From positions 124,001 through 188,000 of the forward strand of contig JAKLEA010000008.1 of assembly GCA_022711755.1 (NCBI GenBank): 64,000 bases of DNA, read 5' to 3'. Both the position numbers and the translations under genes were made by a program. Below are positions 35,327 through 42,902 of this stretch, in pieces (the first letter of the stretch is position 1; every line of letters starts with the position of its first letter). This DNA is from Planctomycetota bacterium (lineage in GTDB: Bacteria > Planctomycetota > Brocadiia > SM23-32 > JAKLEA01). The notes under the pieces are model-generated. The model had not been told where the DNA came from. It worked only from the letters and a program-made list of their open reading frames with translations, and ran no database searches.

Positions 35327-36595
35327 TCACTTTCCACCGTCGCCGCTTGGTTCAACCCTTGACGATATCTGCCCGCTGCTAACGCGTGTCCGGATAAGTG
35401 TTCCCGCCGGGGCTTCTGAGGCGTCGCGGATGACTTTCCCCGTGTCCGCAAGCGTCGTGATGCTGTAGCCGCGATCCAGAATTCTCAGCGGGCTGAGCGC
35501 GTCCAGTCTCGCGGCCAGGGAATCCAGCTTCGCCCGGTTCTGCTTCAAGGAAAGGCGAATCGAGCCGGAAAGCCGGGTTTCAAGATCGTCCACCCGCTGG
35601 ACGTGGCGCTGAATCATCTCCAGTGGACGCTGGGATACGCCCCGCTCCGCCAGCGCGTCCACTCGCTGGCGCGCGGCCTCCAGCCGCCAGCTCAGTTGCC
35701 GTCCCATGCGGCTGCGGAGGTTGTCAACCCGCCGCCCAAGCTCAATCCTGTCCGGCGTGACAATTGCCGCGGCCTCAGTCGGCGTCGCCGCGCGGACGTC
35801 CGCCGCGTAATCAGAGATCGTCACGTCAATCTCGTGTCCGACGCCGCTGACGACCGGTATGCGCGAGGCGGCGATTGCGCGGGCGACGATCTCTTCGTTG
35901 AACGGCCAGAGGTCTTCCAGGCTCCCGCCGCCGCGCCCGACTATCATCGCGTCAAGCTCCGGCATGTTTTTATTTAGCCTTTCGATCGCCGCTGCGATGA
36001 GGGGCGCCGCGCCGTCGCCCTGGACTCTTACGGGATAGATGAAGACGTCGAGGTCCGCCCCGCGCGATTTCAATATGCGCAGCATGTCGCGCAGGGCCGC
36101 GCCGGTCGGGGAGGTGACTATTGCTATCCGCCTGGGGAACTCCGGCAGGGGTTTCTTGCGGGCGGCCTCGAACAATCCCTCCGCCCTCAGTTTTTCGAGC
36201 AGTTGCGTGAAGGCGAGCTGAAGCGCGCCCATGCCCTTGGGCATTATCCGGGAGACGGAGAGCTGGTATTTGCCCTGCGGCTCGTAGACGGTTATCCGCC
36301 CGAAGGCGAAGACCTCCATGCCATGCTCCAGCGTGAAACGGAGCCTGGCCGCGACCGTGCGCCACATGACGGCGCTCAACTGCGCGGCGTTGTCCTTCAG
36401 CGTGAAGTAGACGTGGCCGCTCTGATGGTACTTCAGGTTCGATATCTCGCCGACGACCCAGACGTCTGCGAACTGGTTTTCCAGTTGTTTGCGAATTTGA
36501 GCCGTCAGTTGCGAGACGCTCAGCAGCGGGGCGTCCCCGATCAGTTCCTCCGGCGGACGACCTCCCGAATCCCGCATATCCTGCCTTTGTTGCAT
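35327..36595 (-). CDS. xseA: Exodeoxyribonuclease VII large subunit
   Basis: 422 residues. The N-terminal OB-fold SVSQLTAQIRKQLENQFADVWVVGEISN is diagnostic, followed by HVYFTLKDNAAQLSAVMW. The catalytic core contains RIAIVTSPTGAALRDML, GRGGGSLEDLWPFNEE and VVSGVGHEIDVTISDYAADVRAATPTEAA. A shortened coiled-coil and C-terminal LDRGYSITT complete it. XseA with XseB degrades single-stranded DNA for repair. No xseB is visible next to it. It is the last gene of a three-gene minus-strand operon (SDR, PHP, xseA) with a 12-bp gap to the PHP gene. Confidence 0.96.
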   Translation of the reverse strand: MQQRQDMRDSGGRPPEELIGDAPLLSVSQLTAQIRKQLENQFADVWVVGEISNLKYHQSGHVYFTLKDNAAQLSAVMWRTVAARLRFTLEHGMEVFAFGRITVYEPQGKYQLSVSRIMPKGMGALQLAFTQLLEKLRAEGLFEAARKKPLPEFPRRIAIVTSPTGAALRDMLRILKSRGADLDVFIYPVRVQGDGAAPLIAAAIERLNKNMPELDAMIVGRGGGSLEDLWPFNEEIVARAIAASRIPVVSGVGHEIDVTISDYAADVRAATPTEAAAIVTPDRIELGRRVDNLRSRMGRQLSWRLEAARQRVDALAERGVSQRPLEMIQRHVQRVDDLETRLSGSIRLSLKQNRAKLDSLAARLDALSPLRILDRGYSITTLADTGKVIRDASEAPAGTLIRTRVSSGQISSRVEPSGDGGK

Positions 36596-36607
36596 GTTCG
36601 TCCCCGA

Positions 36608-37516
36608 TCAGCCCTTCTTCGGCATGATGAGGGGGTTGGTCCATGCGCGGCGTCCCTGTGCGTCAACGATCTCGATGCGGACATAGGGCCAGTCGCCGCG
36701 CGGTTCGCACTCGTATCGCGTCAGCGAATCGCAGCAATCCGCCTTCACCCATCGCCCCGTCGAATGCCTGGACATTATCCGGATTTCCCGCGCCGGGGAG
36801 CATTCGATCAGCAGCTTGCCATCGCGCAATCCGACGTATTGGATCACAGGGCCGCAACTGGCGTAATAACAACCAGTGCGTATCGCCTCAATCGCCCCGG
36901 CCAGGTCCGGCGATTTCGCCTTGAGCATGGTCCAAGCGCCATAGAGGTCCCTGTCGCCGTGGACGTCGTCAACCGCAACGGCCGGGAGCATCCTTCCGGC
37001 GGCCAGCATGTCATCCCAGTGGACGGAGCTTGTCCCCTTGCCGATGTTGCGGCAGGTCGAGTTCTCGACCTCGAAGGCAACGATGCCGCGCACCGGTTCC
37101 ATCTCCCGGATTGTCAGCCCGCACCAGTATGGATGCCCGAGTATGACCATGCCGCCGGCGTCGGTTGTGAGTTTTATCTGTTCTTCAATCGTATTCTGGT
37201 TCTTAGGATTGAAGTCCTGCGGCACGTTCAGGTTGACGATATGGTAGTAGGCGAACTTGTCCGCCGTCTGGGCGGTGGTCTCGACTCCGCGTATCAGGAT
37301 CATGCCCATCGGGTCGAGCGCGTCCACGTCAACTACGGCGTTATGATCGGTGAGCGCCAAAACGCGATAACCTTCCCGCGCGTACTGCCCTATCCGCTCC
37401 TGCGGCGGGACGGAGCCGTCCGATACGGTTGTGTGCGTGTGGAGGTTTGCTTTCAGCCATTCGCCTTCAACGTCGAAGGGATTGACAATCACTGGATCGC
37501 GCGGAAGTTCCTGCAT
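36608..37516 (-). CDS. PHP-domain metal-dependent phosphoesterase
   Basis: 302 residues from ATG 37516, with AAGGAAC 5-6 nt upstream. PHP motifs in order: LHTHTTVSDGS, LTDHNAV, RGVETTA, LGHPYWCG and AVDDVHG, together giving a tri-metal His/Asp set. The family hydrolyses phosphoesters, mainly nucleotide or polyphosphate-type substrates (trpH/YciV-like); the exact substrate is unknown. The C-terminal ~70 residues form a small beta domain. The longer in-frame start at 37600 would overlap the SDR gene and adds non-family sequence. It sits between SDR and xseA. Confidence 0.88.
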   Translation of the reverse strand: MQELPRDPVIVNPFDVEGEWLKANLHTHTTVSDGSVPPQERIGQYAREGYRVLALTDHNAVVDVDALDPMGMILIRGVETTAQTADKFAYYHIVNLNVPQDFNPKNQNTIEEQIKLTTDAGGMVILGHPYWCGLTIREMEPVRGIVAFEVENSTCRNIGKGTSSVHWDDMLAAGRMLPAVAVDDVHGDRDLYGAWTMLKAKSPDLAGAIEAIRTGCYYASCGPVIQYVGLRDGKLLIECSPAREIRIMSRHSTGRWVKADCCDSLTRYECEPRGDWPYVRIEIVDAQGRRAWTNPLIMPKKG

Positions 37517-37538
37517 TGTTGTTCCTTTGAAAAAGTGG

Positions 37539-38330
37539 TCAGCCTGCAAAACCGGGTTGGCTTCCCGCGCGGCGCACGTTGATCTCATCAACGACCGCAT
37601 TATCCGGAAGCGTCAGGAGGAACATCACAATCCCGGCCACGTCTTCGGGGCGGATAAGGCCGCTGCGATCGAGATCGGGGCGCGCCCGGCTGATCAGCTC
37701 GGTATCTGTGCCGCCCGGGCAGATTGCTTGAACGCGTATGTTGTCCGCCTGGCCCTCGACGGCTAGGACCTTGGTCAATCCCATGATCGCATGCTTGGAG
37801 GCGGAGTAGACCGCCTGATTGGGGTAGCCCTTGCGGCCCACGACGGAGGAGACGTTGACGATCCGCCCGCCGCCGGTCCCGGCCATCCAGAGCATCTCCT
37901 CCCGGCAGCAGAGGAACGTGCCGCGGGCGTTGACGCGCATGACGCGGTCCCACTCGTCGCCGGTGGTCTCAACCGCCTTCTTGAAGACGCCGATTCCGGC
38001 GTTGTTCACGGCCATGTCCAGGAACGGCCACCTTGTCTTGAGTTCGCAGAAGAGGGCCTTCACCTGCGCCTCGTCGCCGACGTCACATGGCAGGGCAACT
38101 ATCGTCGCGCCGGTTTCTGAGGCGAGCCTCGCGCGGGCGGATTCCAACCGTTCCGTATTCACGGCGGTTATGCACACGTTCGAGCCGGAGAACGCCAACG
38201 CGCGGGCTATGGAATAGCCGATTCCCCTGCTGCCGCCCGTGACGAGGCTGAACGCGCCCTCAGCCCTGAACTGAACCGCCCTTTTCTTGGTCAAATCGCG
38301 TTCGGAGGATTGATCCACGTATGACTCCAA
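37539..38330 (-). CDS. Short-chain dehydrogenase/reductase
   Basis: 263 residues. The Rossmann motif is VTGGSRGIGYSIA (TGxxxGxG), then VNNAGIGVF, catalytic Ser in NVSSVVGRKG, and catalytic Y-x3-K in YSASKHAIMG; ICPGGTDTEL follows. It is NAD(P)-dependent and cytoplasmic. Substrate cannot be assigned: the family spans 3-oxoacyl-ACP reductases and sugar/polyol dehydrogenases. The start is TTG 38330 with GGGAG about 8 nt upstream; GTG 38318 is possible. First gene of the SDR-PHP-xseA run and divergent from the GlcD-type gene. Confidence 0.92.
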   Translation of the reverse strand: MESYVDQSSERDLTKKRAVQFRAEGAFSLVTGGSRGIGYSIARALAFSGSNVCITAVNTERLESARARLASETGATIVALPCDVGDEAQVKALFCELKTRWPFLDMAVNNAGIGVFKKAVETTGDEWDRVMRVNARGTFLCCREEMLWMAGTGGGRIVNVSSVVGRKGYPNQAVYSASKHAIMGLTKVLAVEGQADNIRVQAICPGGTDTELISRARPDLDRSGLIRPEDVAGIVMFLLTLPDNAVVDEINVRRAGSQPGFAG

Positions 38331-38422
38331 CTGCGCGTACTCCCGCTGGAGCGCCGCGCCGAATTATCCGCCAGATTTGAGTCTACAGCAGATCGCTCCG
38401 GCTGACAAGCGTGGCAGCCGTG

Positions 38423-38451
38423 TTGACTGTCGGGACGGAGGCGGTTATTTT
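38423..38451 (+). promoter_or_regulatory. Possible promoter of the GlcD-type oxidase
   Basis: TTGACT (38423-38428), a 17-nt spacer and TATTTT (38446-38451). It lies inside the longest open frame of the next gene, which supports the shorter start at TTG 38516. Confidence 0.4.
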
Positions 38452-38515
38452 TCCATCCGCAGAAGACGCGCGCTGGACGGCGAATGCGTCCGATGTCGTA
38501 AATGAGGGACATTCA

Positions 38516-39952
38516 TTGCGTTTCAACAGGCTGGACAACGCGGCGTTGAGTGAGTTGAGGAGCGTCGTCGGAGAGCGGAACGTGCTCACCGGGAGGGCGG
38601 ACCTCCTCTGCTACTCCTATGACGCGACCAAGCAGGAATCGCTCCCCGAGGCTGTCGTCATTATCACGGACAGCCGGCAGGCGCGGGAACTCGTTCTTTT
38701 CTGCAATCGGCGGCTTGTTCCGCTCTACGCGCGCGGCGCGGGCAGCAATCTCTCCGGTGGAAGCTTCCCCAGCTTCGGCGGCATCGTCGCGGACTTCTCG
38801 AAGATGAACCGCATCCTGTCAATCTCCCCGGACGACCTTGTGGCAGTGGTGGAGCCGGGGGTGATAACGGGCGATCTTCAGCGGAAAGTTGCGGAATTCG
38901 GCTTGAAATATCCCCCCGACCCGGCCAGCGCCGATTTCTCGACGATAGGCGGCAACATTGCCGAATGCGCCGGGGGGCTGACCGGCGTAAAGTATGGCGT
39001 GACAAGGGATTACGTGCTATCGCTGGAAGTCGTCACCGGCTCCGGCGAGCTTGTCCGCCTCGGCAGGCCGACGCTGAAGGACGTCGCCGGGCTTGACTTG
39101 ACGAGGCTGGTGGTAGGCTCTGAGGGCACGCTGGCTCTTGTCACCCAGGCGACGCTTAAGTTGATACCCATGCCCGAATCCGAGGCAGTCGTGCGGGCGT
39201 GCTACGACAGCCTGGAAAAACTGGCCGCCGCATGCGGGCGCATCTTCGCCAGACGGATTTTCCCGACGACCATGGAGTTCATGGACCGGCCAAGCCTGGA
39301 CTGCGTCAGGGACTACCGCAAGACGGACATCCCGCTGGAGACTGACGCGCTCCTGCTGGTCGCGCTGGACGGCTCCGCCGCCGAAATGCAATCCCAGGCG
39401 GAGAGGGTGAAGGAAGCGTGTCTGGAGGGCGGTGCGTTCGACGTCAGGACGGCTTTGCTGCCGGAAGACCGCGAGCGGCTCTGGGGCGCCCGCAAGGCGA
39501 TATCCCCCGCGCTTTACAGGATTGCCCCGCGAAAGCTGAATGAGGACATCTGCGTTCCAAGAAGCAAGCTGCCGGAGATGGTCCGAAGGATCGCGGCGAG
39601 GGCCGGGCAGTTCCCCACGCTGAAGGTCATCAACTTCGGCCACATCGGGGACGGGAACATCCACATGAACGTCCAGCATGAGGACACGGAGGAGGACTAC
39701 AGGCTCTCCCATCAGTTCATGGCATCGGTCATGCCGGACGTGGTTGAGCTTGGCGGAACGGTGTCCGGCGAGCATGGAATAGGCAACCGGAAAGTCGAGT
39801 TCCTTCCGATGGAGCTTGGCCCGCAGGTTCTGGAATTGATGAGAAAGGTGAAGAAAGTTTTCGATCCGCGTGGTATACTGAATCCAGGTAAGTTGTTGCC
39901 CGCAGGCGACACAGAGATTGAGACGGCGAACGGAGGCGCGACCAGAGCGTGA
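38516..39952 (+). CDS. FAD-binding oxidase, glycolate/lactate-dehydrogenase GlcD type
   Basis: 478 residues from TTG 38516, chosen because GAGGGA lies 6 nt upstream, a promoter sits just before it, and the family begins at ALSELRSVVGERNVLTGR. An in-frame GTG at 38411 would add 35 unconserved residues. FAD-binding PCMH motifs: PLYARGAGSNLSGGSFPSFGG, AVVEPGVITGDLQRKVA and TIGGNIAECAGGL. The C-terminal domain has the metal/substrate motif INFGHIGDGNIHMNVQH and GTVSGEHGIGNRK. These enzymes oxidise 2-hydroxy acids. There is no GlcE/GlcF-type partner next to it, so the electron acceptor is unknown. Confidence 0.92.
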   Translation: MRFNRLDNAALSELRSVVGERNVLTGRADLLCYSYDATKQESLPEAVVIITDSRQARELVLFCNRRLVPLYARGAGSNLSGGSFPSFGGIVADFSKMNRILSISPDDLVAVVEPGVITGDLQRKVAEFGLKYPPDPASADFSTIGGNIAECAGGLTGVKYGVTRDYVLSLEVVTGSGELVRLGRPTLKDVAGLDLTRLVVGSEGTLALVTQATLKLIPMPESEAVVRACYDSLEKLAAACGRIFARRIFPTTMEFMDRPSLDCVRDYRKTDIPLETDALLLVALDGSAAEMQSQAERVKEACLEGGAFDVRTALLPEDRERLWGARKAISPALYRIAPRKLNEDICVPRSKLPEMVRRIAARAGQFPTLKVINFGHIGDGNIHMNVQHEDTEEDYRLSHQFMASVMPDVVELGGTVSGEHGIGNRKVEFLPMELGPQVLELMRKVKKVFDPRGILNPGKLLPAGDTEIETANGGATRA

Positions 39953-40926
39953 CTATGGAAGAAGGCGGAAAGACACAGCCGATGCTGTTCGAGCGGGATT
40001 CGAGCTACGTTTCCTACCGGGCGGCGGGGAACCAGCGTTTCGGTCCGTATCAGTTGGACGAGTTGATTGTCTATTATCGCTGCCCCGGCTGCAAGAAGGA
40101 GATGAGGCCCAGCTTCGCCCGTTTCTGCATGGGGTTCGCCAGTCTCGATGAATTCCGGCGAGCGGCCGTCAATCTTTTTGAAAGGGCTTCAAGGCGCTCC
40201 GGATGCGAACATTGCGGACAGGAGGCCAAGGAACAGCTTCTTAAGCGCCGCTCTTATTTTTTCCACTTTTCCTATTTCAAGAAGAAGGACTTTATTATCG
40301 AGGTAAGAAGAACGAGCGGCAGGATTTTCTGTCGTTACGCGCTCATGGACGACCAGGGCGTGATCGAACACCTCACCAGGGAGCAGATTGCCGGGGCGGA
40401 CGTTTATTTCGATCCGGGGATGGCCGAATTCCGGCAGGGTTACGCCGAGTTGACATTCCACAGTCGTCTTGAGGACGCGCGAGTGCATCTTTCCCGCGCC
40501 CTGTACCTGCATCCAGTCTTCCCGGAGGCGGAGCTGGAGCTGGCCCGGCTGTCGCTGGCCTGCGGCAAGCCCGGAGAGGCTGACGAACACCTTGAACAGG
40601 CCGAGCGCATGGGCACTTCGGACCTCCTGTCGCGGCTTCTGCGGGCGGAGATATTCATCGCAGAGGGCGCTTTCGTGAAGGCGCAGAGCATCTGCCGGGA
40701 CATCCTGATCAAATATCCGGAGGAGGCTGACGGCTTCTACCTTCGCGGCATGGCCTACCTGAACGAGGGCAAGAAGAACCTGGCCGCGCGCGATTTCAAA
40801 CAGGCGATATCGCTGGACTCGGCGCATGCCAGGTCCATCAAAGCCCTGCATGAGCTTGGCATTGAACTTCCAGAAGAGTCCGTATTGCATCGGCTGAAGA
40901 AACCACATCCGATTGACGACGCTTGA
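39949..40926 (+). CDS. TPR-repeat protein with zinc-finger-like N-terminus
   Basis: 325 residues. The N-terminus holds Cys pairs YRCPGCKKEM and SGCEHCGQEA, a likely zinc site. From about 170 come TPR-like repeats: DARVHLSRALYLHPVFPEAELELARLSL, ADEHLEQAERM, KAQSICRDILIKYPEEADGFYLRGMAYL and AARDFKQAISLDSAHA. TPRs hold protein partners; the partner is unknown. GTG 39949 overlaps the GlcD stop in GTGA, and GGAGG is at 39932-39936; ATG 39955 is possible. The overlap shows translational coupling to the oxidase. Confidence 0.82.
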   Translation: MTMEEGGKTQPMLFERDSSYVSYRAAGNQRFGPYQLDELIVYYRCPGCKKEMRPSFARFCMGFASLDEFRRAAVNLFERASRRSGCEHCGQEAKEQLLKRRSYFFHFSYFKKKDFIIEVRRTSGRIFCRYALMDDQGVIEHLTREQIAGADVYFDPGMAEFRQGYAELTFHSRLEDARVHLSRALYLHPVFPEAELELARLSLACGKPGEADEHLEQAERMGTSDLLSRLLRAEIFIAEGAFVKAQSICRDILIKYPEEADGFYLRGMAYLNEGKKNLAARDFKQAISLDSAHARSIKALHELGIELPEESVLHRLKKPHPIDDA

Positions 40927-40951
40927 CATAACGACGGCATGACTATAAGAA
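40923..40951 (+). promoter_or_regulatory. Possible promoter before the metal-efflux region
   Basis: Consensus TTGACA (40923-40928) overlaps the preceding stop; TAAGAA (40946-40951) follows after 17 nt (TATAAG at 40944 would give 15). A transcription start near 40957 excludes ATG 40939 for the next gene. Confidence 0.4.
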
Positions 40952-40968
40952 ATCATCAGCGCAATCAT

Positions 40969-41436
40969 ATGAGTTACCCGTTGCAGACAATGGCCGGAAG
41001 GAACGGACGGCGAAAGAAGGGCCGTTGCCTGCTTACATTGTTATGCCTGCCGGCCATGATACTTACGACGGCTGGCGGCGGGGATGCAGTGATATGCGTA
41101 AGCGATGGGGGCATCGCGCTTGAACCGGCCGTCGGCAGGATGGGGTATTTCAGCGATGGGGCGGATTCCGTGTGCGCCTGCCGTGATGAAGAACAACAGG
41201 ATGAAGGCTCCCTTCGCAGCGGAGAAATGCGCTGCTCAGACCTGACGCTGACATTCGGCGGATCTCAATCAACCGCGAAAACCAGAGCATTCCGCCACCT
41301 CGTCCTTGCCTTGCGCGTTCAGGATGACATCAATCGGCGAAGCGCCCCGTATATTCAAAGTCCGGCGTCTTCAGCCTTCGGCTTTCCTGATGACTCGCTT
41401 CGCGAACTTATCGAATCTGTCGTTATTATAATCTAA
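40969..41436 (+). CDS. Small secreted Cys protein preceding the RND metal pump
   Basis: 155 residues from ATG 40969; ATG 40939 and ATG 40990 are alternatives and none has a clear ribosome site. After a basic segment (AGRNGRRKKGR) comes a signal-like core (CLLTLLCLPAMILTTAGGG). The mature part has AVICVSDGGIALEPAVG, SVCACRDEE and MRCSDLTLTFGG. This order (V-x-C-x-x-x-G-x-x-A-x-E, then a C-x-C, then C-x-D) resembles short exported proteins that precede CzcCBA-type genes in several phyla, so a periplasmic metal-sensing or chaperone role is inferred. The residue pattern is remembered, not searched. Confidence 0.6.
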   Translation: MSYPLQTMAGRNGRRKKGRCLLTLLCLPAMILTTAGGGDAVICVSDGGIALEPAVGRMGYFSDGADSVCACRDEEQQDEGSLRSGEMRCSDLTLTFGGSQSTAKTRAFRHLVLALRVQDDINRRSAPYIQSPASSAFGFPDDSLRELIESVVIII

Positions 41437-41468
41437 TAAATCCCGCCTCGCGGCCGTGATAAATCCCT

Positions 41469-41498
41469 GATCTTCGCTCCTGTGCGGTTCCGAAGATC
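41469..41498. promoter_or_regulatory. 8-bp perfect inverted repeat before the outer-membrane efflux gene
   Basis: GATCTTCG (41469-41476), a 14-nt loop and CGAAGATC (41491-41498) lie about 45 bp before ATG 41544. Without a T-run it is not a terminator. It could be an operator for a metal regulator or an RNA hairpin. Confidence 0.35.
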
Positions 41499-41543
41499 GC
41501 CGCGCTCTCCCCTTGCCGGGATCATTCCACTGGAAGGAACTCA

Positions 41544-42902
41544 ATGAAACCAATACCCGCATTAATTTTTTTCCTGGCTATTGCTTCTTTCTCAAGCCTT
41601 TGCGTGTCGGCGGAGGAGACTGCGCCCCCGCATCAAACCCGGCAGCCCGGCGGGAATCCGGACGGCGCGCCGGAGACTTCGGGACCAATAACGCTTCGCG
41701 CCGCCTTGTCGCGGACTCTGCTTGAAAATCCCGAACTCCAGGCATGGTCTCTTGATATCCGCGCAGCCGAGGCCGGAGTTCTTCAGTCCCGGGCGCTGCC
41801 GAATCCAGAACTGGGCGTCGAGGCGGAGAACGCGGCCGGTTCCGGGGAGTACCGCGGAGCGGACTCTCTGGAAACAACCATCGGCGTCAGCCAGCTCATC
41901 GAGCTTGGCGGCAAGCGCGCCCAGAGGCATCGCGTGGCGGACCTGGAGAGAAAGCTGGCCGAGTTCGACTATCAGTCGGCGCGGACGCGCGCGCTGGTCG
42001 GGGTCGCGCAAGCCTTCGCGGATGTCCTTGCGGCGCAGGAACGGGCGAGACTGGCGGAGGATGTTTCAACAATCGTGGCGGAGGCGGCCGGCGCAGTCTC
42101 TGCGCAGGCGCGCGTGGGCAAGATATCCCCCGTCGAGGAGCAGAAGGCCGCGGTCGAGCTGGCTCTGAGCCGCGTGGAATCCGACAGGGCAAGCAACGAG
42201 CTTGAGCTTGCTCGGAAGCGTCTGGCTGCGTTCTGGGGGGATGAGGACGCAAATTTCTCGCGCGCTGAAGGAAGCCTGGAGCATCCTCTTGCAGTTCCGG
42301 AATATGCAAGGCTTGCGGGCAGACTGTCCGAGAACCCGGACATCGCGCGATGGGCCATTGAGATCGAAAGGAATCGCGCGGCGCTGAAACTTGAAAACGC
42401 GAACGCCTTCGCGGACCCGACGGTCAGCGCCGGAGTCAGACATTTCAAGGATTCCGGCGACCATGCTTTTGTTGCGGGCGTGTCCGTGCCCATTCCAATA
42501 CTCAATAGAAATCAGGGAGCCAGGCGACAGGCTCAGTTCCAATTGTCGAAGGCGACCCAGTTGCGCCGCGCGGCGGAGCTTGGCGTCCGCGAGCGCCTGG
42601 CGGAACTCTACAGCGATCTCAAAACGGCCGCGTCTGAGGCCTCAACGCTCAGGGATCAGGCGATCCCCGCCGCCGAGAGCGCGATGACCGCCGCGCAGCG
42701 GGGATTCGAGATGGGCAAATTCAGCTACCTCGAAACGCTTGACGCCAGAAGGACCTACGTCGAGACCAAATCGAGATACCTGGACGCTCTGGCGGCATGG
42801 CGCAAGACGGCCGCAGAGATCGAGGGATTGACGGGAGAGGCGATTTCAGGGGGCGGATCAGTCAAGACGGCAGCACAGGAGACCGGCGATGCAAGTCAAT
42901 AG
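41544..42902 (+). CDS. Outer-membrane efflux protein (TolC/CzcC family)
   Basis: 452 residues with a signal peptide (ALIFFLAIASFSSLCVSA). Duplicated OEP helical hairpin repeats are visible: LENPELQAWSLDIRAAEAGV with RALPNPELGVEAENA, then FADPTVSAGVRHFKDSGDHAFVAG with VPILNRNQGARRQA. This is the trimeric outer-membrane channel of the tripartite pump. GGAAGG lies about 7 nt upstream of ATG 41544. The 3' end overlaps the adaptor gene by 14 bp, showing translational coupling. Confidence 0.92.
   Translation: MKPIPALIFFLAIASFSSLCVSAEETAPPHQTRQPGGNPDGAPETSGPITLRAALSRTLLENPELQAWSLDIRAAEAGVLQSRALPNPELGVEAENAAGSGEYRGADSLETTIGVSQLIELGGKRAQRHRVADLERKLAEFDYQSARTRALVGVAQAFADVLAAQERARLAEDVSTIVAEAAGAVSAQARVGKISPVEEQKAAVELALSRVESDRASNELELARKRLAAFWGDEDANFSRAEGSLEHPLAVPEYARLAGRLSENPDIARWAIEIERNRAALKLENANAFADPTVSAGVRHFKDSGDHAFVAGVSVPIPILNRNQGARRQAQFQLSKATQLRRAAELGVRERLAELYSDLKTAASEASTLRDQAIPAAESAMTAAQRGFEMGKFSYLETLDARRTYVETKSRYLDALAAWRKTAAEIEGLTGEAISGGGSVKTAAQETGDASQ

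Noticed and set aside
36203..37582. 459-codon open frame on the plus strand opposite xseA and the PHP gene
   Set aside because: It is antisense to two well-supported genes, has no recognisable motif, and its long openness follows from GC-rich third positions on the other strand.
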